The notes under the pieces are model-generated. The model was given only the letters and a program-made list of their open reading frames with translations, was not told the origin of the DNA and made no database searches. Of a stretch of 14,847 nt of DNA, positions 7,301 through 14,847 are shown one piece after another. Origin of the DNA: Wuchereria bancrofti (taxonomy: Eukaryota; Nematoda; Chromadorea; Rhabditida; Onchocercidae); NCBI GenBank assembly GCA_005281725.1, contig SSBO01000055.1, positions 5,461 through 20,307 of the forward strand. The letters are read 5' to 3'. Positions within the stretch are counted from its first letter, which is position 1. Each line of letters begins with the position of its first letter. Position numbers and translations under genes: made by a program.

Positions 7301-9998
7301 TATATTTTTTTGTTTAGATAAGTAAATTAAGGTTAATTTTAAGAAAAATAAGTGCAGTGAAATTTTAGCAGTAAATTTTTTCTTAATAAATTAATAATAA
7401 TGTAATCATGAGAAGAAATTCTTCCAAATTGGAACTTTTTCCACGTTTTAACACAATTAGCAATTAAAATCTTTTAAATTAATGCATTCGAAATAATTAT
7501 TACAGTTAATTAAATTGAAGAATAATGCTTCGAACTTTTTTTTAACTTTTATGTTATGTGTATAATTATGTTAGACTTACAAATTACGTTAGATCTAATT
7601 AAAATAATTTCATTAAAATCTTTGTGAAAGTTGTGTATTTGTTCAATTTTCATTGTTATAAATGATTGTGTAATGTTATTTAATTAACTGGTTAATTAAT
7701 TAATTAATTAATTAATAGAATAAAATTTTTAGCCAGGTTACGATGATCTTAAATTGGAAACAGAAATTAATGATTTGTATAAGGATAAAGAGAGCATATT
7801 GTCAACCGAACATGAAATATTGAAAGCTAAAGAAGGAAAGGGAAAAGCTGAAAAGAAAAAAGAAAAAGATGAAAGTCTTACTACAACTGATGAAGATGGC
7901 AAGTTCAATAATTTTTATTAATTAACTTATTATCTTTTATCATTATTTTAGGATTAGTCTTAAAATTTATTTAATTTATTTGAAATAGCAATTTTATTTC
8001 GCATCATATTGAATTTTTGCAACAGTTATTAAATTACCTTGCATCATTTTTTAATTCAATAAATCGGCATAAAGTTTTCAAAAAATACGCAGTTTTTCTT
8101 TCTTTTTTTTTCGGATAATTTCTTAAAAACAAATAAGAAATGAATGAAGCAAGATTATCACTAAATTATATATTAGGTTAATCATTTCCATTTTGTTGTT
8201 TATGATCTTTTTTTCAAGAATATTCGCTAGTGGAATAATATTTTGGAAATTATTCTTAAAATTGCTTAAAATTATTCGAATATTTCTTAGTTAATATATT
8301 AATTAAAGGAAGGTTGTTTATGTTCATTAGAAGAGCTATTAATTTATAAAATAAAAATTATGATGAAATGAGCAATCTTTTCGTTTTTTAAAATTTTTTT
8401 GTCTATTTTATTTATTGCTTATTTGAAAAATAATAATTTTCAGATAAGAAAGGCAAAAAGAATGGAGGTAAAAAAGTTTTTTTCCATAGTAAAAAAATAC
8501 AATTTTCTTTTAAACTATTTTGCTTTTTTTGTGTTTTAAAAAAATGGCTTAGGAAAAATTTAGTTGCTTTATACGGTTCATAAATTAATTTTACACTAAA
8601 TAATAAGTATGCATTTATTATGAATTTTAAAATTATATACATTTAAATATGGGAAATTTATTTCGGATTACATTAAATTGGATTATAAAATTAGATGATA
8701 ATAAATAAATCTTAAACTGGAATCATCTTTAACACAAATTGATCAAATGCTGTTATAATTCGATTTCATATATGAAATTTTAAATTGCACTTTTTTATTC
8801 AAAAGATTGATAAAAAATAAAAAAAACGATGGAAAATTTATAAAATCTTAATTTCTGTTCATATTACTAATAACAATTATTTCATATTTAATTTTATATT
8901 TAGCTCCTATTCAAGTGGTTATACCAAATTTATGGAAAGGTTTAAAAGTTGGTGAGATGCAGAAGACTAATGAATTAAAAGAGGTTCTGGAATTGGTAAC
9001 CAATGAAAATAAACGTTTAGAAGAAATTATTAAACAAATGATGCAAGAAATTACTTTCCTTCGTGAATCACTTCTTTCAACTGTGATGAAATTAGGTAAA
9101 AATAATTGATATAGTTTTTTAAAAAAATAGCAGAAAAATTTTTAATTTTTTTTAAGAAGAACCAATTAATGCAGTAATCAATGATTTGTTATTTAAATTT
9201 TCTTAAGCTACCGGTGTTAGCCATGTTCATAGCCTTATTATAGCTTCATTTTTTTTTTTTTGTTTTGCAGCAAATGCGGTTGCATCAGGTACGTCAACAA
9301 AAAGTGGTGCTGAAGCAATATCAGCCGCACATATCGCTGCTTCTGCTGCTATTGGAAAAAGTCGTAGTGGTAGCAATATTGGCGGTACTATTATCTCTGA
9401 TGGTGCAAAAACTGCTACCAGTGTTAGCGGTATTACAAGTCCCGTTGCTAGCGGTGCTGGCGGTACCAAAATTTCTACTGTTGCAAGTATTAGCAGTGTA
9501 CCAAGTCCTGTTGCTAGCGGTACTAGTGGTGCTAAGATTTCCACTGCTACCGGTGTTAGCGGTATTACGAGCCCTGCCACTGGTGTTCCTAGTGCCATTA
9601 AAAGTCCTATTCCTGTAACTGCTGGTGGTGGCGGTGCTTATGATACTAAAAGTCCTGCACCAAGCGATGTTAGCGCTGTTCATGGTGCCAAAAGTACGAT
9701 TAGTATTGGTGCAATAAGTCAAACCGGTGCAGGTGCTGAAGTTGAACAGTACTTATCATCAATGTTAGCTGGAGGTGGACATACAATAGGAGCGAAAGAA
9801 AGTGATGAAGGTAATACGGTTGCTGGTGGTGGATTAAAGGAATTTTCACTGTATTTCGCAGGTGCTAGTCCTGGTGCTTTAACCAGTGCATATATGAGTG
9901 CTCCCAGTCGTGGTACCAGTAAAGCTAAAGATATGAACTTTGCATTTGGAAATACTGCTGATCAACTTGGTACATTATTTATTTCAAATGATAATTGA
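4334..9998 (+). CDS. MSP-domain protein with coiled coil and Gly/Ser/Ala-rich repeat tail, nine exons
   Basis: Exons: 4334-4369, 4826-4930, 5523-5585, 6591-6711, 7112-7197, 7733-7898, 8444-8467, 8904-9095, 9271-9998. Joined, these keep one frame, 506 residues. Phases agree at all eight junctions; seven introns are GT-AG and intron 6 is GC-AG. Residues about 3-110 form an MSP domain: CTPAMIQVPCTGGTTTH, RLAFKVK, YRVSPPLGFVKPG and KTKLVVEYIASP are its conserved strands. Then come a basic stretch, a Lys/Glu-rich linker (KAEKKKEKDE), a 24-base exon giving KKGKKNG, a coiled coil (NELKEVLELVTNENKRLEEI) and a 242-residue tail rich in Gly, Ser, Ala and Thr. No signal peptide or membrane helix is visible. 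MSP domains occur in nematode sperm cytoskeletal proteins and in VAP-type adaptors; the lack of a membrane anchor and the low-complexity tail favour a nematode-specific, possibly sperm-related protein. That role is inferred. Confidence 0.78.
4635..4783 (+). repeat. Intronic direct repeat, copy 1 (intron 1)
   Basis: About 149 bp matching 5081-5228 at roughly nine in ten positions by eye, from ATGCTTAATTAATATTAGCT to TTTGTTCTTTGGGAAAAATA. It lies in intron 1, 42 bp upstream of exon 2. No coding sequence or transposon terminus is recognised within it. Confidence 0.85.
5081..5228 (+). repeat. Intronic direct repeat, copy 2 (intron 2)
   Basis: Second copy of the 4635-4783 segment, in intron 2 and same orientation. 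The two copies bracket exon 2 of the MSP-domain gene without including it, so they did not arise by a simple tandem duplication of that exon. They may be two insertions of one AT-rich interspersed repeat. Confidence 0.85.
5872..6172 (+). repeat. Exact 150-bp duplication around a single N
   Basis: Bases 5872-6021 and 6023-6172 are identical as read, separated only by the single N at 6022. This is what an unmerged contig overlap looks like. It lies in intron 3, directly before a minisatellite that could have broken the assembly. Confidence 0.95.
6173..6560 (+). repeat. 30/31-bp minisatellite with dimeric higher-order structure
   Basis: GAAATGTCAT starts at 6251, 6282, 6312, 6343, 6372, 6403, 6433, 6464 and 6494, with weaker copies at 6525 and 6557 and decayed ones before 6250. 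Spacings alternate near 31 and 30, and two unit types alternate (one with TTGTTTCAACCTG, one with TTTTTCAACCTG), giving a 60-62-bp dimer. Many units carry the small inverted pair TTTCA/TGAAA. The array fills the end of intron 3, about 30 bp upstream of the exon 4 acceptor. Confidence 0.92.
7690..7717 (+). repeat. TTAA simple repeat
   Basis: About six to seven TTAA units in intron 5, 15 bp upstream of the exon 6 acceptor. Probably a polymorphic microsatellite with no further role that can be seen. Confidence 0.8.
7899..8443 (+). other. Probable GC-AG intron (intron 6 of the MSP-domain gene)
   Basis: The donor reads GATG/GCAAGT and the acceptor TTTTCAG. Using GC at 7899-7900 joins exon 6 to exon 7 in phase and yields DEDDKKGKKNG. 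The nearby GT at 7903-7904 would put a stop immediately after the junction. GC-AG introns with a GCAAGT donor are a known minor class in nematodes. Confidence 0.65.
9411..9605 (+). repeat. Three in-frame 22-residue (66-bp) repeats in the tail of the MSP-domain protein
   Basis: Units 9411-9476, 9477-9542 and 9543-9605 translate to a shared pattern: TATSVSGITSPVASG, TVASISSVPSPVASG and TATGVSGITSPATG, each followed by GxKIS or xIKS. The third is one codon short. Ser-Pro occurs once or more per unit. The pattern suggests internal tandem duplication. Confidence 0.85.
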
Positions 9999-10257
9999 AA
10001 ATTTAAATTATGCAAAATATTTTTAAAATTTATTCAAAATTTTAAATTGGATAGCATTAAAAACATGCTGAAATATAATGCTGTAGAAAATTTTCACAAA
10101 TTATCATTCAAATGTTTAAAAAATTTAATCTGATATCGGTCCAAGTGGTAGTACGGGTTTCATATTTCTTTCTAATTAAATTGCTTATGCTATTTTCAAC
10201 ATTGATATCATTCAGTTATTCTTTTTGAATATTTGAAACAATTCGATAAATAATTCA

Positions 10258-10263
10258 AATAAA
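10258..10263 (+). terminator. Polyadenylation signal candidate for the 9998 stop
   Basis: AATAAA about 260 bases after the stop codon at 9996-9998, followed by A-rich sequence. It is one of several AT-rich possibilities before 10330, so it is not decisive. Confidence 0.4.
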
Positions 10264-10532
10264 AAATACATAATTGCTTAATTCTTTATAACAATATGAA
10301 AAGAAAATTTTCTAAATAAATAACTAAATAATAAAGGGCAATTATGGGAAAAACTTATAAAATATTTTTTTTCAACATATGTAGTACTCATTTTATCTAT
10401 ATCTATCATTTTATATTATTTAAATTATGCACAATTTCTTTTTTCCTATTTTATTTTTTCCTATTTTTCCTTTTTTCCTATTTTATCTTTTTTCCTATTT
10501 TATATTATTATACGATTGCAGCAGTATTTCAG

Positions 10533-10630
10533 ACCGAAGTGGTCGTCCTGATAGTCCAGGTGGTAGTAGCACAGGTGGCGGTGGTGGTCCTGCATATCGT
10601 GCAACATCAGTCTATCTTCTTAATAATTGA
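10533..10630 (+). CDS. Candidate alternative last exon of the MSP-domain gene
   Basis: A 98-base segment encodes RSGRPDSPGGSSTGGGGG, then PAYRATSVYLLNN and a stop. Its Gly/Ser bias matches the tail of the upstream gene. An acceptor TTTCAG ends at 10532 after a long T/C tract (10438-10505). A donor GTAAAG at 9919, inside exon 9, joins to it in phase 1, replacing the last 26 residues and giving a protein of 512 residues. The alternative AG at 10521 would be in the wrong phase for that donor. Both versions end in a hydrophobic patch and Asn residues (LFISNDN and VYLLNN). It could instead be a decayed duplicate of the gene end. No transcript evidence is available here. Confidence 0.5.
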
Positions 10631-10668
10631 TATATCGCTGTGCAATTTTGCAAAATTTAAACTACTAA

Positions 10669-10678
10669 AATAAATAAA
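10669..10678 (+). terminator. Polyadenylation signal candidate after the alternative last exon
   Basis: Two overlapping AATAAA hexamers, at 10669 and 10673, lie about 40 bases after the TGA at 10628-10630. This distance is reasonable for a short nematode 3' UTR and supports the 10533-10630 segment being a true gene end. Confidence 0.5.
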
Positions 10679-10689
10679 ATGATATGTTT

Positions 10690-11761
10690 GAAATAAACAA
10701 TTATTTTTAATTTTGTAATTATATATACTTTCTATGTTTTAACATAAATTATCTTTCTTTATTAATGTAATACATTTTTAAATTTACCTATGATTTCACT
10801 GAAATGATTAGAAAATTTATTGCATATTTAAATATTGAATATTTTTAGCTATTACAAATACTCAATATTTGTGTTCTTCATGCTTCACTTTAAATTTGAT
10901 TGCATCCTCGTTTCGAAAATTACTGTCAACACTTTGTTTCGTGATAGTAATATCCTTCTTTCATCCGGAAAGCATCGGTAGCAATACTAAAATAACAGGC
11001 AGGTTTCCGCACCACCGGCAACCATTTGAAACCTTCAATGTTGACATATTATTTGCACTATTAGGGCTTTTTAAAAAATAGTTCTTTATTTTCTTTTTGA
11101 TTTTGAAAAAGATGAAATAAAGAACTGGATTTCTTCTTGTGATTAACTGTATTAAATAATTAACTTAAAATAACACTAAATAATTATACTGAAGAATGAC
11201 AATTTACTTAAATTATCACATACAGCTGCGGAAGTAATTAAAATTTTATAATATGTGGAATTAGGTTGATAACTGATAATTTTCCTGCATTATCACTAAT
11301 GAGCTATGTTCAAAATAGCACCTGTTGTGAAAGTTGGGGTCCAGTCTAAATATAACTTCCGTGTGCTCAAAGTCCTTCCTTGTTTGTTATTGTAATTGGT
11401 GTAGATGAATGCGTTGAATGAGAAAGATTTGTTTTAACGATTTTATTTGGCTAACACCCACAATGAAGGTGATCGAGTAAGTTTCATCCTATCAAATTTC
11501 AAGTAATATCCTTGCAAAGTAAGTGAGGAAGAAAGGATGAATAATAATAATAATTAAATGAATGCTTTTCATAAATTTGATACTTGAAAAATCCTTCATT
11601 GTTTGGAAAGATATTTGAGGAAAAAGAATAATATAATTATAAAATAAAAGACAGGAAAATAGGAAAAGATGACAAGTTAAATAATGTAAATAATTTCAAA
11701 TGAATAACAAAAATGTGGTAAAAAATAAATAAATAAAACTATTAAAAATGTAATACTGCAG
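10690..11761. other. Intergenic stretch, no gene supported
   Basis: AT-rich. Open frames here are short and lack recognisable domains. The part 10880-11045 is less AT-rich than its surroundings and is partly open on both strands; it may be a remnant of something but I cannot name it. SDHA exons upstream of the one at 11762 were looked for and not seen. Confidence 0.4.
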
Positions 11762-13023
11762 TTAGTCTCAGGATTATTTACACGTGGCGAAACTGCAGCA
11801 TATTCAGTACATGGTGCTGATCGACTTGACGCTAATTCTCTCGTCGATACTGTCGTGTTTGGACGAGCTTGTGCTAATAAGTACTTCTTTTTAAAAGAAA
11901 AACATGTTTTTTCATTTCTAATTATGTACATATTAGAATGGAAAATAGAATAAGATAGTGTAGCATAATTTGTGTGTGGGAAACTGAAAATTGAAATTTA
12001 ACTCAGTTTTGTCGTTTTTTTAAAAAATTAATCAAACCTTCTAGTATTAATAGTAACTTTCAGAAGCTTTATTAATCAAATATTTACAGCATATTGGAAC
12101 AAGCAAAATTAACCAATTCTAAACTTCCGGATTTACCGCCTAATGTTGGTGAAGCTACGCTTGCTAATGTGGATAAAATGTGTTTTGCAAAAGGCAACAT
12201 TTATACTGGTGCTTTAAGGTTAAAAATGCAAAAAACAATGTAAAAACGCAACATGCTGCTGTCTTTCGACGAGGCGATATTCGACGGGTGTAAAAGTGTT
12301 AAACAATTTGTGACATTGGTTTGAACTTCAGCTATGAAATGAACCTTTTAAACCAAAACTAATGAATAAAAAGTAAACAACTGAGAGTTAGAAGCTAAAT
12401 AATAGAGAAGACAATTGCTCATATCATAGCATAACTACTGTAATGGATAAATTCATTTTACTGATAGAAATCGAATCATATTTTTTTGCTAGAAGATTGC
12501 CAACAAGAACTAATTCATTTAGTTGAATAAATGGTATTAAATAAGCAATTAACAGGAAAAAGACTTGATGGAAGGATCTAAATTTTTTTTAATCGCTTTT
12601 TTCTTCTCTTTCCTATTCTATCCCTTTATTATCTCCCTTTATTTTCTCACTTCTAGAATTACCTACCCATCATTATGCTTGTTACCAAGCAATAATAGGG
12701 TTTTAAAAGCAATAATGATTTTAATAATAATAATAATAATGAAATAATAAAGATTTATTCTAGCAATGCAAAATCGAATTTCAGGAAGGTATCAAAAAGA
12801 TGGAAACTATCTTTGGTGAACAAAAACATCTGAAGACTGTAGATCGTGGACTAATTTGGAATTCGGATCTTATCGAAACATTCGAGCTGCAAAATTTATT
12901 GCTGTGTACCATGCAGACGATCACTATAGCAGAAGCTCGAAAAGAATCCAGAGGAGCTCATGCTTGTCGCCGGATTTTAATATCGCGAAACTCTAAAATA
13001 TTATATGAGACTTGTGAATATGA
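11762..13023 (+). pseudogene. SDHA: Partial, broken copy of SDHA (succinate dehydrogenase flavoprotein), three exons
   Basis: Exons 11762-11880, 12090-12287 and 12785-13023 keep splice sites and phases of a nuclear gene. Exon a gives [23 protein letters not shown] and VVFGRACAN, the FAD-binding stretch. Exon b gives LPPNVGEATLANVDKM and then LRLKMQKTM. Exon c gives [30 protein letters not shown] and [10 protein letters not shown]. Real SDHA (about 650 residues) is the mitochondrial complex II subunit that oxidises succinate. Here the first roughly 400 residues and the last roughly 60 are absent. A TAA stands at 12241-12243 and the frame changes by 12249, after which QHAAVFRRGDI resumes to the donor at 12288. 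After GAHA the usual Arg is Cys and the following stretch is scrambled. A donor GTAAGA follows at 13024 but no next exon was found. Retained introns mean a DNA-level duplicate and not a retrocopy. Confidence 0.88.
12721..12747 (+). repeat. AAT-rich simple repeat
   Basis: A run of ATA/AAT triplets inside the second intron of the SDHA-like copy, upstream of the exon at 12785. Likely a microsatellite. Confidence 0.6.
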
Positions 13024-13873
13024 GTAAGAAATATGTTCTATGAAATTCTTCGCAATAATGTTTATTCTTAGGACTCTTTGTTTCCAATCTTATGTTTAAC
13101 CTGTAAATCGTTTACATATTGTTTACACGGTACCAGCTCCTTATTTAATTGACCTCATTATTGTTCCACTAATTGTAAATTACCCTTGAATCTACGAGGT
13201 TAACAACTTTTTAACAACAAGAAAGCTTAACTGATGTCCTTTTTGGCTTGTCAACTAGTAAATAGATTTGCTTGTAAACCAGATCAACAGCTCTTTGTTA
13301 GACTGATTACTCTTTCGTCTGGTCAACCCTATATTGTAAATTATATACTTTTACACATATTGCTTTGCGTTGTGTATTTTTACCAAGAATCAGAAGAGTT
13401 CAATTTGAATTGTTCACTATCAAGTTATTGTACTACTGCTTTTATTAATAAAGGAATTATTATATTCCCCCGTTACCCCACCTATTTACATCTACATCCA
13501 ATCAACAACCTTCCTGCAATCAAGAACCTTTCCCAAAATGATAAATTAAATTATCAAATCTTCCACGACAGAAATTGTCTGAAATAAGTTAGTGTTACTC
13601 TTCTTCATAATTGATTCTTATCCTATTTCTGTCATATAATACTTTTATTCAATTAATTATAATTTAAGCCTCATTTTACACCATACCGCTATCATTATTC
13701 ACTAAAGTGATGTCACTTTTATTAATCAGTGCCAACTAATTTTCTCTCATGTTGCTTAATTCAAATGAAATGAAAGTAAATTATAACTAAGGAAATTTGA
13801 TATAAGAGTCTTAATTAATCATGACAATGCATATTTGTATATCTGCTGATGTTTTGTAAATCTTTTTATTTAG
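13024..13873. other. Stretch between SDHA-like and VPS52-like remnants, nothing recognised
   Basis: I searched both strands for the last SDHA exon and for VPS52 exons preceding the one at 13874 and saw neither. A 117-codon plus frame at 13234-13587 has no recognisable motif, and its position fits no exon pattern. The join between the two partial genes must lie here. Confidence 0.45.
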
Positions 13874-14847
13874 ATTCGAGATGAATATGTTGACGTTATT
13901 AGTAAAATGTTTTTTACTTATTTCAAAACATACGCATCCAGATTGTTCCGTCTACTGGTACGTCCTTTGTTCATTTTAATGTCAATTTATATGCTTTTTA
14001 ATTTATTTAGTGTAAAATTGACTAGCATGATTAATAGCATTATCTTTCTCATTCTTTAATTTTAAATGTATTTCAATTTAATAGTTGTCACAGCAAATTC
14101 CATAAACATAGCAACTTCCATTTATAATGGTCAGTTAGTTCTAACTCGCTGATGTAGCCACTAAAGATGATCTTTTGGGCGATGAAGGCAAAATACGATG
14201 AAGACAATTAGTCTTTTCAGTTTAAAATCTCAGATATGTTCGAAGAAATGACAACAATGGAAATTTTTTTCTTTTTAAAAAAATTACTTTAATTAAAAGA
14301 AGAAATTATTTCTTATGCGATATGGCATTTCTATCACAACAAGCAACATATTTGATAATATTTTTTTAATCACTGCGTAAATGTTATGGTTTTCCTTAAT
14401 ACTTAATTTGCTTAAAATTATATTATAATTTCCCTGGGTAATCGAGACAGCTTGTTATCATCCGACTTTATGCCTTCACTTAATCTTTATGCCTTCAGTT
14501 ATTGTACAGCATGCAACGCAACAAGCAAACGAAAGGGTTTGTTTTTTATGCTAATATTTGATGATTTTTAACGATATTTTAGCTTACACATAAAAATTAG
14601 CGTGGTAAGGACGAGAAGTCAAACCATATGTAACGGAATCATTCATATTACAAAAAAATCATATAATTAATTGAACTTGATGTGTCCTTTAATGCAATTT
14701 CATCAATTTGTCTGTATTTGATGAAACAAAATTGCAGTTTCAATTTGAGAATTTATTTCAGAGTTTACAGTTTGCATTGGTGGATCATTCCTCTCACGAA
14801 TATTTGTTTATATCAGACTTTTTCATGATCAGTGGACAAACTTCGTT
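13874..14847 (+). pseudogene. VPS52: Partial copy of VPS52 (GARP/EARP complex subunit), probably broken
   Basis: VPS52 is a core subunit of the GARP and EARP tethering complexes that receive endosome-derived vesicles. Exon 13874-13957 (acceptor TTTAG, donor GTACGT) encodes IRDEYVDVISKMFFTYFKTY then ASRLFRLL, matching the mid-protein segment. A second piece reads VATKDDLLGDEGK at 14154-14192. A third exon, from the TTTCAG at 14759-14761 to the window end, gives SLQFALVDHSSHEYLFISDF. In the second piece no start joins the first exon in phase: the frame upstream holds a TAA at 14142-14144, while the CAG at 14132-14134 leads in one base out. A TGA follows at 14199-14201, with SLFSLKSQICSK resuming in another frame. 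These suggest two frame disruptions. The first and third exons are clean, so a sequencing-error explanation remains possible. The N-terminal third is not in the window. Confidence 0.7.

Noticed and set aside
8412..8642. 76-codon minus frame
   Set aside because: Overlaps exon 7 and intron 7 of the MSP gene on the opposite strand; composition is that of A/T runs.
9227..9722. Long open frames on the minus strand (9227-9598 and 9321-9722) and a second plus frame (9265-9618) over the tail exon
   Set aside because: They are shadows of the Gly/Ser/Ala-rich repeat exon. The frame at 9273-9998 is the one that joins in phase to exon 8 and gives sensible composition.
10344..10673. 109-codon plus frame beginning with a Phe/Tyr-rich stretch
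   Set aside because: The T/C-rich tract is better read as the polypyrimidine tract before the 10533 exon, and the other frame carries the Gly/Ser-rich segment.
10869..11081. 70-codon plus frame and a minus-strand reading with IKFKVKHEEHKY that vaguely resembles an MSP strand
   Set aside because: The resemblance covers about ten residues only, with none of the other MSP strands present. I could not support a gene on either strand.
12565..12747. 60-codon plus frame with a hydrophobic stretch
   Set aside because: Lies inside an intron of the SDHA-like copy and ends in an AAT microsatellite; the apparent membrane segment comes from T-rich sequence.
11762..13023. SDHA-like sequence as a Wolbachia-to-nucleus transfer or as a retrocopy
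   Set aside because: It contains introns with matching phases and donor/acceptor sites, so it comes from the worm's own nuclear gene by DNA duplication.
13234..13587. 117-codon plus-strand open frame
   Set aside because: No motif, no similarity to the missing SDHA or VPS52 exons, and mixed composition with many Cys, Tyr and Ile as in random AT-rich frames.

Overview
The window looks like nuclear DNA of a nematode, most plausibly a filarial or other clade III worm. It is strongly AT-rich, its genes are split by introns of about 170-1,000 bp with recognisable splice sites, one gene encodes a nematode-style MSP (major sperm protein) domain, and BEL/Pao retrotransposon remnants are present. The filarial placement is an inference from composition and gene style. 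Nothing prokaryotic is visible (no operons, no CRISPR), and I found no defence-type or otherwise wholly unknown system.

Layout. (1) 1-1541, plus strand: the 3' half of a decayed BEL/Pao pol (end of the RNase H side, integrase, C-terminal DUF5641-like domain) with several frame changes and stops, followed by a possible 3' LTR. (2) About 2066-2700, minus strand: the 5' end of a second BEL/Pao fragment, with a primer-binding-site-like sequence, a gag-like start, and an open frame that joins gag-like sequence directly to the beginning of reverse transcriptase. (3) About 2700-4330: no gene recognised. (4) 4334-9998, plus strand: the one gene that appears intact, a nine-exon model of 506 residues with an N-terminal MSP domain, a charged linker, a coiled coil and a Gly/Ser/Ala-rich tail containing 22-residue repeats. 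A downstream exon at 10533-10630 fits in phase as an alternative end. Its introns hold a 30/31-bp minisatellite, two 149-bp direct repeats flanking exon 2, and an exact 150-bp duplication around a single N that is probably an assembly fault. (5) 11762-13023, plus strand: three exons of the C-terminal part of SDHA (succinate dehydrogenase flavoprotein), with a stop, a frameshift and missing ends. (6) 13874-14847 and beyond, plus strand: exons matching the middle of VPS52 (GARP/EARP tethering complex), apparently with frame disruptions.

Reading as a whole: one apparently live MSP-domain gene sits among retrotransposon wreckage and partial, intron-containing, decaying copies of two housekeeping genes. 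That fits a segmental duplication or a degenerating (for example sex-linked) region; the window alone cannot choose between these. The genes do not form a pathway together.
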